64,000 bases of DNA from Armigeres subalbatus. Lineage: Eukaryota > Arthropoda > Insecta > Diptera > Culicidae. The first letter of the stretch is position 1. Each line of letters opens with the position of its first letter. Positions 54,830-64,000 of the stretch are shown here, piece by piece. The notes below the pieces were generated by a model. The model did no database searches. It saw nothing but the letters and a program-made list of their open reading frames with translations, and had not been told where the DNA came from. The stretch covers positions 178,572,994 through 178,636,993 of the forward strand of contig NC_085141.1 of the NCBI RefSeq assembly GCF_024139115.2, given 5' to 3'. Position numbers and translations under genes: made by a program.

Positions 54830-57230
54830 GATAAAACCAAGGTGAGCTGGCCAAGTCGTGTGGACGCCAACACCCCAGAACGGGTGGACGTTCACGGTGA
54901 TTTCAAAAGTAATGCTTCAAAGGGGGGCCAGTGCACAACGCACCCTCGAGGTTGGCTGCGTGTCCTTGCAGCACCGAACATCGTAACTCGCTTTTTTAGA
55001 AGAACACCATGGTATCGTGCCAGCGCGTTGCCGGCTTTCCAGGTGGCCTTACCACTCCCTATGTCCTCGGAAGGTGGGAAGGGTCGACTTCGCGCCTGCT
55101 TCCCTCTGCACGACTGGTATCAAGAATGATGATGCCGCGTGCACCCCAAATTGACCTTTCTGCGATAGGGACTATTCGCCAGCACACAGAGGGACTTGCC
55201 GACGCGGTGCCTACGCCTGCCCCAGCCTTGACGAGGACCCATTTCCGTCCTCGGGCTCGAAACCCGCCCGGTTGACCGACGCGAAAGCGACGATACCATG
55301 TTGTTCTTCGCGCGGCCACTTGCTCGATAAAAGGATCGAGTTCGACCACAGAGCATGACCACCGTTATGACCCATGAAGCCGACTCCGAACCCTTGGACC
55401 ACCTCTTATTTGCGCCTGAACTAGCCATCCTTGAGTCCACGCGCCACCTTCTGTGTAGCTCCGAGACGATTTGGGCGATAGCCGATAAAACGGCGTTCCA
55501 GCCAACTTCATCTTTACACATCCTCCGAACTAGGTTGTCCGGGGTAGTGTCCAGACCACATGTGGCAAGCATGTGGTCACGCATTGCGCGAAAACGTGAG
55601 CACACGAACAACATGTGTTCCGCCGTTTCCTCTAAACCTGCGCACACCAAACACTCGGGCGAGGCCGAGCAAGCCAGCTGCGTTACCTGCACTGTGATTT
55701 TGCAGCACGCTTAAACGCCGGGCACATCGAACCCCCCATGGGGTGCTTGCTGTTCACAGTTTTGCTGGAACAAATCAAACAATTGGGAGGGTTCGTGCAG
55801 CATTGTGCCTTATGTCCCTCCAATCCGCAGCGTTGGCAGAGATTGCTTCTGTCAGGGCCTTTGCAGTCCCATTGCTTGTGCCCCGGTTCCAGGCACTTGA
55901 AGCAAACTTCGGGTTGCTCGTCCATCCCATCTTGACGCTCCCTAACTTGACTACCTTGGAGGCGTCCACTGCAGATAGCCGAACCAATGCTACCTGCGTC
56001 CCTGCCGGACCTTTCCGTAGCCGAACGGCTGCGATGGGCGTCTCCACTTCGCACTGTCGCCGCAATGCCGTGACGAGCTCTTCGACTTCGGTGATCTCGT
56101 CCTAGTCTTTTACCCTTAGATTCACCTCCGTCGTGAGTGCCCTCACCTTGACCGTCTCGCCTAGGACTTCCTCCGCCAACTTCTTGTAGGCGGCGCCCTT
56201 TTGCGAGACGCCCTGCTTCAGCTCGATGATCATCTTGCCCATCCGGGTACGTCTTATTCGACGTATGTCGGCGCCGAGTTCACCGAGCTTGACGTCACTC
56301 CTCATCGCCTTCAAGACGTCCGAGTACTTAGCCTCGTCCGCCGTGATGACTAGGGCATCGCCCCTGGAGCGATTGGGGCCTACCCTAGACTTCTTGCTAC
56401 CCTCATTCGCCTGGGCCTTCTTTTCGGCCCTTGACGTCTTCGGTTTACTCTTGTTCTTGACCAGGGTCCAGGAGGTGTCATTCCCCTCTATTTCCCTGGT
56501 CTGATGCGGCTGAGAGCTCTCAGCCTGCCGTAACCTCTTACCACCGTCTTTCCTGGGTGGACGGACCTTTCCAGGTCCTTCCTCCCCCGGTTTTAGAGGT
56601 ACCTGGCCGGGGTTCAGCTTCCCAGCCCCACTACCCTTGTTCGGGGTAGTAACCCTCCGCGTTTTGGAGCGGCCCCCAGGGAGCTCATCCCCTGGAGACT
56701 GTCTCCCCCGTTTTTGTGTCTGCTTCGTACCCGCAAATACTTGAGCCTCAATCTGGGTAGACTTTGGTACCACCGTCTTCGCTGGCACGCCTTCGGTCGA
56801 TTCGACCTTGCCCGAGTCCGTGAATCCTTGGGCCTCAGTCTGGGTAGACTTCGACTCCACGGATTTCACGGGTGTACACTTGGCCGTGACCGCCCTTTCC
56901 AGCTTGGCGACCAGCATCGACTTTCGAAGTTTCTGCAAGCTCCTCTTGAGGTCCTTACTAATATTATACTTCGATGACGCAAAGTCGATGAAGGCGTCCA
57001 GCTGTTCCTTCTCCACCTCGAAGGCCGAAAGCCCATCGCCTTTGCGGTTCATCGCCTCCACTAGCCATGGGCCGTCAAAAACCACTACCGGCGTTTTTTT
57101 TAGCCGAGATGAAGGTTAAGTGACCCACGCTGGCGCTGCGCACTGAGCTGCCGACTATTGCCTCTGGCCTCCTAGGTGGAGGCCTGAACAACCCACCTCT
57201 TGCGAAGGGGTTGTCGCCTACACTACACAA
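54830..57230 (-). mobile_element. R1-like LINE: ORF1 with zinc knuckles fused to the tail of ORF2
   Basis: ORF1 runs from 57085 leftward: a coiled, Lys-rich N-terminal part, a basic Gly/Pro/Lys region, then a conserved block (KYSDVLKAMRSDVKLGELG, IRRTRMGKMIIELKQG). A TAG at 56102-56104 interrupts. The same frame continues with VETPIAAVRLRKGPAGTQVA, then a one-base shift leads to zinc knuckles CFKCLEPGHKQWDC and CQRCGLEGHKAQC plus a third CC pair (55750-55920). Without any endonuclease or RT, the sequence goes at about 55690 into CLVCAGLEETAEHMLF VC, the Cys-His motif at the end of R1/Jockey ORF2. The central 3 kb is therefore deleted. Confidence 0.78.
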
Positions 57231-58159
57231 GCATGTACATACTTTTGTTGCTTCACGTTTCAGGTGGGTGTATATAGTTCTGCCACCTTTGCAAATGTTC
57301 GGCTGACAATGTCCATGTCATCCTTACTTATGGATCCTGTACACCTCCGGTGGTGCAAAGGGCCGACTTGAAAGATCTCCATCCTGAGCGATGCCCGGCT
57401 ATCGCTTTACCCTGTTGCCAGGTTAGATTTCGGTCGACTTCTTTTATTTCTTTATTGAGGCTTCGCCGCCATGAGCCTCTGGGTCTGCCTCTGCTGCGAT
57501 GTCCCGCTGGGTTCCAGTCTAATGCTTGCTTACAGATTTCGTTTCCGCCCCTACGTAGAGTGTGGCCGACCCAGCCCCACTTCCGATCCCGAATTTCTGT
57601 TGCTATCGGCCTCTGGTGACAACGACGATGGAGCTCGTTGTTTGAGATCCAGTTGTGAGGCCACTGATACTGATACACACCATGTTTCGCTAGCGTATAA
57701 CAGCACAGATTTCACGTTAGAGTTGAAAATTCGTATTTTGGTGCGTTCACTTATCTGCCTGTTTTTCCAGATATTTCTCAAACTCGCAAAGGCAGCCCTT
57801 GCTTTCTTTATCCGTGCGCCTATGTCGATCTTGGTACCGCCGTCTGACGCCATTTGGCTACCAAGATATTGGAAGCTTTCAACATTCTCCACTGGTTGCC
57901 CGGCTACTGTGAAACTGGAAGGAGTCACCGTGTTTACATCCAACGATTTGGTTTTGTTGACGTTGATGACTAAACCTGCCGAGGAGGAGCGATCGGCAAG
58001 GTCGTTGAGCTTACTCTGCATATCAGAGCGCCGTTGCGCGAGTAGTGCAACGTCATCCGCCAATTCGAAGTCGTTTAGGTGCTCCATGGTTATAGGCTGC
58101 CATAACAGCCCGCGGTTTGGTTCACGGTCAATCGCATCTACCAGAATCTCATCGATTAC

Positions 58160-59354
58160 AATTGGGAAAGTTTTTTGATCACCGTACATGACTCAATCAT
58201 TATTGATTTATTGGCATTTATCGGTGAGTACAACATCTAAAGCTCAAAGTAAGAGGGAGCGCAACAATGAAGAACAGTATGGATAGGTGTCACAAGCGAG
58301 CGACGAGTATGAAGCGAACTCCCTCTTACTTTGAGCTTTAGATGTTGTACTCACCGATAAATGCCAATAAATCAATAATGATTGAGTCATGTACGGTGAT
58401 CAAAAAACTTTCCCAATTAGAATACGAATTGGCAAAAAGGAATGGCAAAAATTGAAATGCGGTTCAAATAAGATCATCTTGGGCAAAGTAAGAGCTGCGG
58501 GATGAGGCGTGAAGCAAAGTAGCGCGACTTTCGTATGAATCTCCGAACAAGCCACCGATCGCTAGAACTGTTCTCATGCGCCGAATAGCATAATAGTAGG
58601 TTGAAATCGCTGTTATTTTGCCTGTCTTGGTAAGAGTAGTCACCATGCTACTACCCAAGCCGTTCCTGGGTGGACGTTAGGCAGAATAACAGCGATTTCA
58701 ACAATGCTTTTCTCACAACTGGCCCTCTACTAAAATTTCAATTTCTGTTCGCTTCATACTCGTCGCTCGCTTGTGACACCTATCCATACTGTTCTTCATT
58801 GTTGCGCTCCCTCTTACTTTGAGCTTTAGATGTTGTACTCACCGATAAATGCCAATAAATCAATAATGATTGAGTCATGTACGGTGATCAAAAACTTTCC
58901 CAATTAGAAAACGAATTGGCAAAAAGGAATAGCAAAATTGAAATGCGGTTCAAATAAGATCATCTTGGGCAAAGTAAGAGCTGCGGGATGAGGCGTGAAG
59001 CAAAGTAGCGCGACTTTCGTATGAATCTCCGAACAAGCCACCGATCGCTAGAACTGTTCTCATGCGCCGAATAGCATAATAGTAGGTTGAAATCGCTGTT
59101 ATTTTGCCTGTCTTGGTAAGAGTAGTCACCATGCTACTACCCAAGCCGTTCCTGGGTGGACGTTAGGCAGAATAACAGCGATTTCAACAATGCTTTTCTC
59201 ACAAGTGGCCCTCTACTAAAATTTCAATTTCTGTTCGCTTCATACTCGTCGCTCGCTTGTGACACCTATCCATACTGTTCTTCATTGTTGCGCTCCCTCT
59301 TACTTTGAGCTTTAGATGTTGTACTCACCGATAAATGCCAATAAATCAATAATG
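58160..59354. mobile_element. 1195-bp insertion of 486-bp tandem units plus an inverted part
   Basis: Perfect 14-bp duplication ATCTCATCGATTAC flanks it (58146-58159, 59355-59368). From left: a 160-base inverted segment (58160-58319), one full unit (58320-58807), a second (58808-59293; differing by a few bases), and 61 bases of a third. The inverted part is the complement of 58747-58905, so it spans a unit junction. Each unit holds an inner inverted repeat (GTTGAAATCGCTGTTATT and AATAACAGCGATTTCAAC). There are no long frames. Confidence 0.85.
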
Positions 59355-61006
59355 ATCTCATCGATTACGATGAGGAACAGTAACGGTGATAGAATACATC
59401 CTTGCCTCACACCAGCTACGACCCGGATAGGGTCGGACAGGACCCCATTGTGCAGCACTCTACACGAAAAGGCCTCGTACTGTGCTTCGATGAGGCCGAT
59501 GATTTTCTCAGGAACCCCCTTGCGTCTCAGGGCGCCCCACATATTCTCGTGATTGAGACGGTCGAAAGCTTTTTCGTAGTCAATGAATACCAAGTAAAGG
59601 GACTCTTGGAATTCGTTGACCTGCTCCAAAATGATGCGGAGCGTGACAATATGGTCCACACAGGATCTTCCGGCACGGAATCCGGCTTGCTGCCGCCGGA
59701 GAGTCGCATCGATCTTCTCCTGAATCCGGGCTAGGATAATTTTGCACAGAACTTTGAGAACGGTACACAGCAACATAATGCCTCGCCAGTTATCGCATAC
59801 AGTCAGGTCACCCTTTTTGGGCACCTTCACTAAGATACCTTGCATCCAGTCGACCGGGAAAGTTGTGGTGTCCCAGATATTACGAAATAAACGATGCAGT
59901 AGTTGAGCGGATGTCATGGGGTCAGCTTTGAGCATCTCGGCTGATATGCGGTCGACCCCTGGGGCTTTATTCGATTTCATGCTTTGGATGGCTGTTTGAA
60001 TCTCTAGCAGTGATGGAGCTTCGGTATTGACACGTGTTATACGTCGGATCCTAGGCAGATCATGCCGAGGTGGTGATGGCCTGGTTGGCACTTGAAAAAG
60101 TTGTTCGAAGTGCTCGAACCAGCGTTTTAGCTGGTCAGTTGGGTCGGTCAATAACTGATCATTCGCGTCTTTCACAGGCATCGTTGCATTCATCTTCGCC
60201 CCGCTTAAGCGTCGTGAGATATCGTAGAGGAGGCGAATGTCCCCGGTTGCGGCGGCTCTCTCTCCTTCGTCGGCCAAAGAGTCTGCCCACGCTCGCTTGT
60301 CCCGTCGACATGAGCGTTTTACTTCCTTCTCAAAAGCCGTGTATCGTTGACGGGCTAAGACTTTGGCTCCTCTGGTTTTCGATCGCTCTATCGCGGCTTT
60401 GGCTTCTCTTCGCTCCTCTATCTTCCTCCAGGTCTCATCGGTGATCCATTGTTTTCTCTGAGTGCGTAGTTCACCCAGATTGTTCTCGCTGGTGGCGATG
60501 AAGGCATTCTTGATGGCGGTCCATTGGTCTTCCACGCTGCCACCTTCCGGAATATCTGCAGCACGCGTCTCCAGTTCTTCAACGAAGGACCGTTTCACCG
60601 TGGCATCTTCCAGTCGGCGTGTGTTGAATCGTCGTCCAACTCTTTCCTCCTGCCGACGAATCCACGCAATGCGCAGGCGTATTTCGCCGATGAGGAGGTG
60701 ATGATCAGACGCGATATCGGCACTACGTTTATTCCGTACATCAAGAAGGCTCCGTTTCCATTTTCGGCTGATGCAGATGTGGTCGATTTGATTTTCTGTA
60801 AAGCCGTCACGGGAGACCCACGTGACCTTGTGAACCGGTCGATGAGGGAAGAGCGATCCCCCGATCACCATGTCGTTATTACCACAAAATTCTGCGAACA
60901 GCTCTCCGTTTTCGCTCATTTCTCCGAGACCATGGCGTCCCATAATGCGCTCATGGTTCGAGTTGTCGGATCCGATCTTCGCATTGAAGTCGCCCAAACA
61001 GATCTT

Positions 61007-61071
61007 TTTTTTTTTTTTTTTTTTTTTGTCTTTATTAAAAAGACTTTCAGCCCAAGGCTGGCTCGTCTCCG
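61007..61071 (-). mobile_element. Hairpin retroposon, copy 2, inside LINE endonuclease
   Basis: The minus strand begins GGAGACGAGCCAGCC at the same base as the copy at 40550, continues TTGGGCTGAAAGTC, then AATAAAGAC and an A run of about 21. The 13-bp duplication CCAAACAGATCTT flanks it (60994-61006, 61072-61084). The added 78 bases keep the LINE frame open just before LGDFNAKIG. Confidence 0.85.
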
Positions 61072-62053
61072 CCAAACAGATCTTGATATCACCCTTCGGA
61101 ATTCTATCTACGACGGCATTGAGTTGACTGTAGAAGTTCTCTTTGTCTTGCAGATCGGCAGCATCGGTTGGCGCATAACATTGGATTATAGTAAGGTTTC
61201 GGACCCGTGTTCTAAATCTGGCAACGATTATCCTTTCAATTATAGGTTCCCACTTCATAAGCGCAGAGTGTGCCTGAGCGCTTAGTAGGAAGCCAACTCC
61301 GCGATGCCGGGGAGCGTGTTCACCTCGTAAACCAGAGTATAGCAGAACTTGTCCCGACGGCGTTCTGTGTTCTCCAAAGTTTGGCCAACGGACTTCACTC
61401 AGTCCCAGGATCTCATGCTTCATGCGGCGTGCCTCATTGGCAAGTTGTGCCAATTTACCCTGCTGGGCTAGGGTTAAAACGTTCCATGTTCCTATTCGTG
61501 TCCGTTGTTTCGCGCTAAGAGTCGTCGCCGTAAAATCAGTCCGTATTCTTTCATTATCGGATTCTCGAACAAATTGATGTTTCGGGAACAGTAGGTTGTT
61601 GGCCCAAGGTTCCCTATCCACCGGGATGGGGCTGCCATCTTAGGTATAGCTTCCGGGAATAGCATTTCATACTCAGCCGCTGGATGCCAGAACAGACGCT
61701 GTTGGAGCCGCACCTCCTTGGTGGACAGACGCTCGATCAGTCGGGTCAAATTTGTTTAAAGTCCCACCCAACACCAGGACTAGGCTAGTGCGCTTTGAGC
61801 GGCACACGGTCGCTTTGATAGGGCCTGCTTGGGGACACATGCAGCTTTTTATAGAAGTTCAACAGAGCCCACTGTCGAACCCCACCACATCCTAGGCAGA
61901 CCCCACAGTACGCACCCTCTCACTCTAGCTGATGTCAGAAGGACAACAGTGCCCAGGCTGCACTACCAGCTAAGTACGCAACCCTTAGCTGGCGGTCAAT
62001 TGTCATCGGAAGACCCGTGGAAGCGTGAGTATTGGAACTTGTGAGGACCAGAG

Positions 62054-62966
62054 CTATGTTAGACGCCCTTCCCGGATGTCAACCCACCATTTCGCAGCCC
62101 ATGTCATCCGCGAAATAAATAAATTGACTGGATCTGATGAAAATCGTACCCCGGTTGTTACACCTTCTAGCGCAATGTTGCCCAACAGGCACGAAAGTTC
62201 ACCACCTTGTCTTAGTCCCCGGCGCGATTCGAACGAACTGGAGTGTTCGCCCGAAATCTTCACACCGTTTTGCACACCATCCACCGTTGCTTTGATCAGT
62301 CTGGTAAGCCTCCCAGAGAAGCTGTTCTCGTCCATAATTTCCCTTAGCTCTACGCGGTCTATACTGTCGTATGCCACCTTGAAATCAATGAACAGATGGT
62401 GCATTGGGACCTGGTATTCACGGCATTTTTGAAGGATTTACCGTACAGTAAAGATCTGGTCTATTGTCGAGCGGCCGTCAACGAAGCCAGCTTGATAACT
62501 TCCCACGAACTCATTCACTAATGGTGACAGACGACGGAAGATGATTTGGGATATCACTTTGTAGGCGGCATTAAGGATGGTGGTCGCTCGAAAGTTCTTG
62601 TCGCCTTTCTTGTAGATGGGACATATAACCCTTTCCTTCCACTCCTCCGACAGATGTTCAGTTTCCCACATTCTGACTATCAGTTTGTGCAGACAAGTGT
62701 CCAGCATTTCCGGGCCCATCTTGATGAGCTCAGCTCCGATACCATCCTTACCAGCTGCTTTGGTCTTCATCTGTTGGATGGCATCCTTAACTTCCATCAA
62801 AGAGGGGGCTGGTTGTCTTGCATTGTACGCCCTGCACATTTGCATTATCCCTGTACATTTCGGCTAGCAGCTCGAAGCCTTTGCGGGATGCGTTGAGCTT
62901 CTGGTAGAACTTGCGTGTTTCCTGAGAACGGCACAGCTGTTCCATCTCTTCTCACTCCGATTCTTC
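62054..62966 (-). mobile_element. LINE (family C) linker and RT N-half, decayed
   Basis: The minus strand reads a linker (RKFYQKLNASRKGFELL near 62890) matching 14564 on the plus strand, then MKTKAAGKDGIGAELIKMG (62750), [14 protein letters not shown] (62630), RSTIDQIFTVR (62460), [19 protein letters not shown] (62390) and SRRGLRQGGELSCLLGNIAL (62210). One shift near 62440 breaks it and the sequence ends before the catalytic ADD. The 3' end adjoins the family A leader. Confidence 0.78.
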
Positions 62967-64000
62967 CAGGCGATGCGAGGAGATGGATGATAATAACATA
63001 CACCTTTCTAAAATGCACAAAGATATGTATTTCAGATTGTATTTCTCAAATGAGATCGCAAAGTTTATACGACAGCAGTTTCCCAGGTATGAAGGAATAA
63101 TTTTTCCTCTCTCATAAAAAAGTTGTAACAAAAGGCTATCATTTCCTTCCAAATTCAATTTTTTTTATAGTTGACTCGGAGAGCCATAGTCGACGAACTG
63201 AGCTATTATCCGTTTGTCCTTGAATATGTTTTTGTGCATAAGAGGCATGCAAAAACTGTTGTCATATTTTCATCATCAACCGACTTCAATTAAGTGCAAG
63301 AAATAGCTGTTATGGTCAGTATGAGCTGAAAGCAATAATTAGTTAAGGATTTTCAGTGTTCCTAATGATCTGGATTTTTTTTTGCAAATTCCATGCGAAG
63401 ATCTAGAAATGCCCAAAACTCTGCAATGTTCCTTACATATTGTGCAAAAAGTCGAATAATAGCTTAGCTATGTTTGAATATCTGCACACATCATAGTTGC
63501 TAATCATGGTTGGCCGAGAAACAGCAAATATGCACAGCTCACCAATTGAATAATCTTCTTGGGGCTATAAACATATTCTCATTGTACTTGCTTCAGAGTT
63601 TCCAATATATGACCAATAACGATGCCGGTCACGTCCTAACAGTCAATTTAGGATTAGGAAAGTAAAGTTAGTTAGGCATTCATTGTTATAAGAGACCGAG
63701 TAATGCTCTGCATCTCCGTGAGCGCCACGGGAAAGGAATCGTTCGTTAGTTGAAAAGGTAATTCATGTGAAGCCACCTTGGTAAGCGACTAAATATTTAT
63801 TGTAAACGAAGTTATTTTGAAAACACGAAGACGAAAGCCGTGTTTCAAATCAATCCAATGCAAAACCAATGTGCTTCGTTTAATAAACTTCTACAACACG
63901 ATCGATTCTGCACTGCACTACATAATTTTGTGCCCTTCGATGACATTATTTTTTTCATCTCCCGCACTAGCCAGCGTGATCCGCATCAACACGATCGATT
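62967..64000. other. No gene seen
   Basis: AT-rich DNA without transposon motifs. From about 63850 the base composition rises slightly (CATCTCCCGCACTAGCCAGC near the edge), which could be the approach to an exon outside the window. No frame supports a call. Confidence 0.4.

Larger units (their letters stand above)
57328..61990 (-). mobile_element. RTE-like LINE (family A), nearly full length, twice interrupted
   Basis: The leader (61990-61640, with a TATA-like CTATAAAAAGC at 61845) precedes a long frame from 61621: endonuclease (GTWNVLTLAQQGKL, LGLSEVRWPNFGEH, VRNLTIIQCYAPTD, LGDFNAKIGSDN, TENQIDHICISRKWKR), a basic linker, then RT (MKSNKAPGVDRISAEML, RRQQAGFRAGRSCVDHI, LVFIDYEKAFDRLNHENM, AGVRQGCILSPLLFLIVID). 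A 1.2-kb insertion at 58160-59354 splits it at VIDE. Coding resumes at 58145 with VDAIDREPNRGLLWQP, the LADDVALLAQ catalytic motif (Leu where Tyr or Phe is usual), NVNKTKSL, NVESFQYLGSQM, and ends with RGRPRGSWRRSL near 57450. Apart from the insertions and a shift near 57680 the copy is nearly intact, so it is young. Confidence 0.88.

Noticed and set aside
55120..55692. 190-codon frame as a separate gene
   Set aside because: Only its first part is meaningful and is the tail of R1-like ORF2; the remainder is untranslated LINE sequence.
58464..59144. Two identical 64-codon frames as a duplicated small gene
   Set aside because: They are the same position in two tandem 486-bp units, and the frame crosses the inner inverted repeat; nothing suggests translation.
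58160..59354. Hammerhead ribozyme in the tandem unit
   Set aside because: No CTGATGA...GAAA core was found on either strand by eye.
60524..61285. 253-codon plus-strand frame
   Set aside because: It is the antisense shadow of the family A LINE endonuclease and linker, and includes the poly-T of the hairpin retroposon.

Overview
The window is a stretch of animal nuclear DNA, almost certainly from a culicid mosquito, most likely Aedes-type. The reasons are spliced insect-style genes with short GT-AG introns, tRNA-derived SINEs ending in AAG repeats, RTE-like, R1-like and Jockey-like LINEs, BEL/Pao and other LTR fragments, a mariner copy with ITmD37E-like motifs, and many short inverted-repeat elements (MITEs) with TA, TWA, TTAA or 8-bp target duplications. 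No bacterial operon, CRISPR array or phage module is present. Species identification is inference; no database search was possible.

Layout. 1-1118: 5' end of an LTR retrotransposon on the minus strand (gag open to the window edge, primer-binding site, LTR). 2951-4790: an outer TIR element containing a pogo-like element, itself split by a SINE. 5107-6054: four exons of a thrombospondin-N/laminin-G-like domain. 6747-18470: decayed LINEs of three families, MITEs, a 414-bp palindrome with two tRNA-like arms, and a two-orientation minisatellite. 19718-21005: the best host gene, a MICOS subunit of the MIC26/MIC27 (apolipoprotein O) family, minus strand. 21591-24797: adjoining MITEs and a hAT-type element splitting an older repeat. 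25903-31258: a complete 5.36-kb DNA transposon with a 9-bp target duplication and a spliced, now broken transposase. 32634-35463: BEL/Pao remnant. 35751-44296: MITEs, SINEs, one terminal exon of an unidentified gene at 38727-38858 and long empty AT-rich DNA. 45600-48680: one LINE copy carrying at least four later insertions. 49669-50124: a 151-residue orphan ORF. 51882-62966: a mariner relic, a 556-bp foldback insertion, an LTR, an R1-like LINE, and a nearly complete RTE-like LINE broken by a 1.2-kb tandem-plus-inverted repeat insertion and by a tiny hairpin retroposon.

Host genes occupy only about 2 kb of the 64 kb. The rest is layered transposon DNA whose order of insertion can often be read from target-site duplications. 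I see no intact autonomous element. The most unusual items are the 5.36-kb transposon at 25903, the 486-bp-unit insertion at 58160, the 53-65-bp hairpin retroposon found twice with 13-14-bp duplications, the foldback at 53123, the tRNA-bearing palindrome at 13682, and the orphan ORF at 49669.
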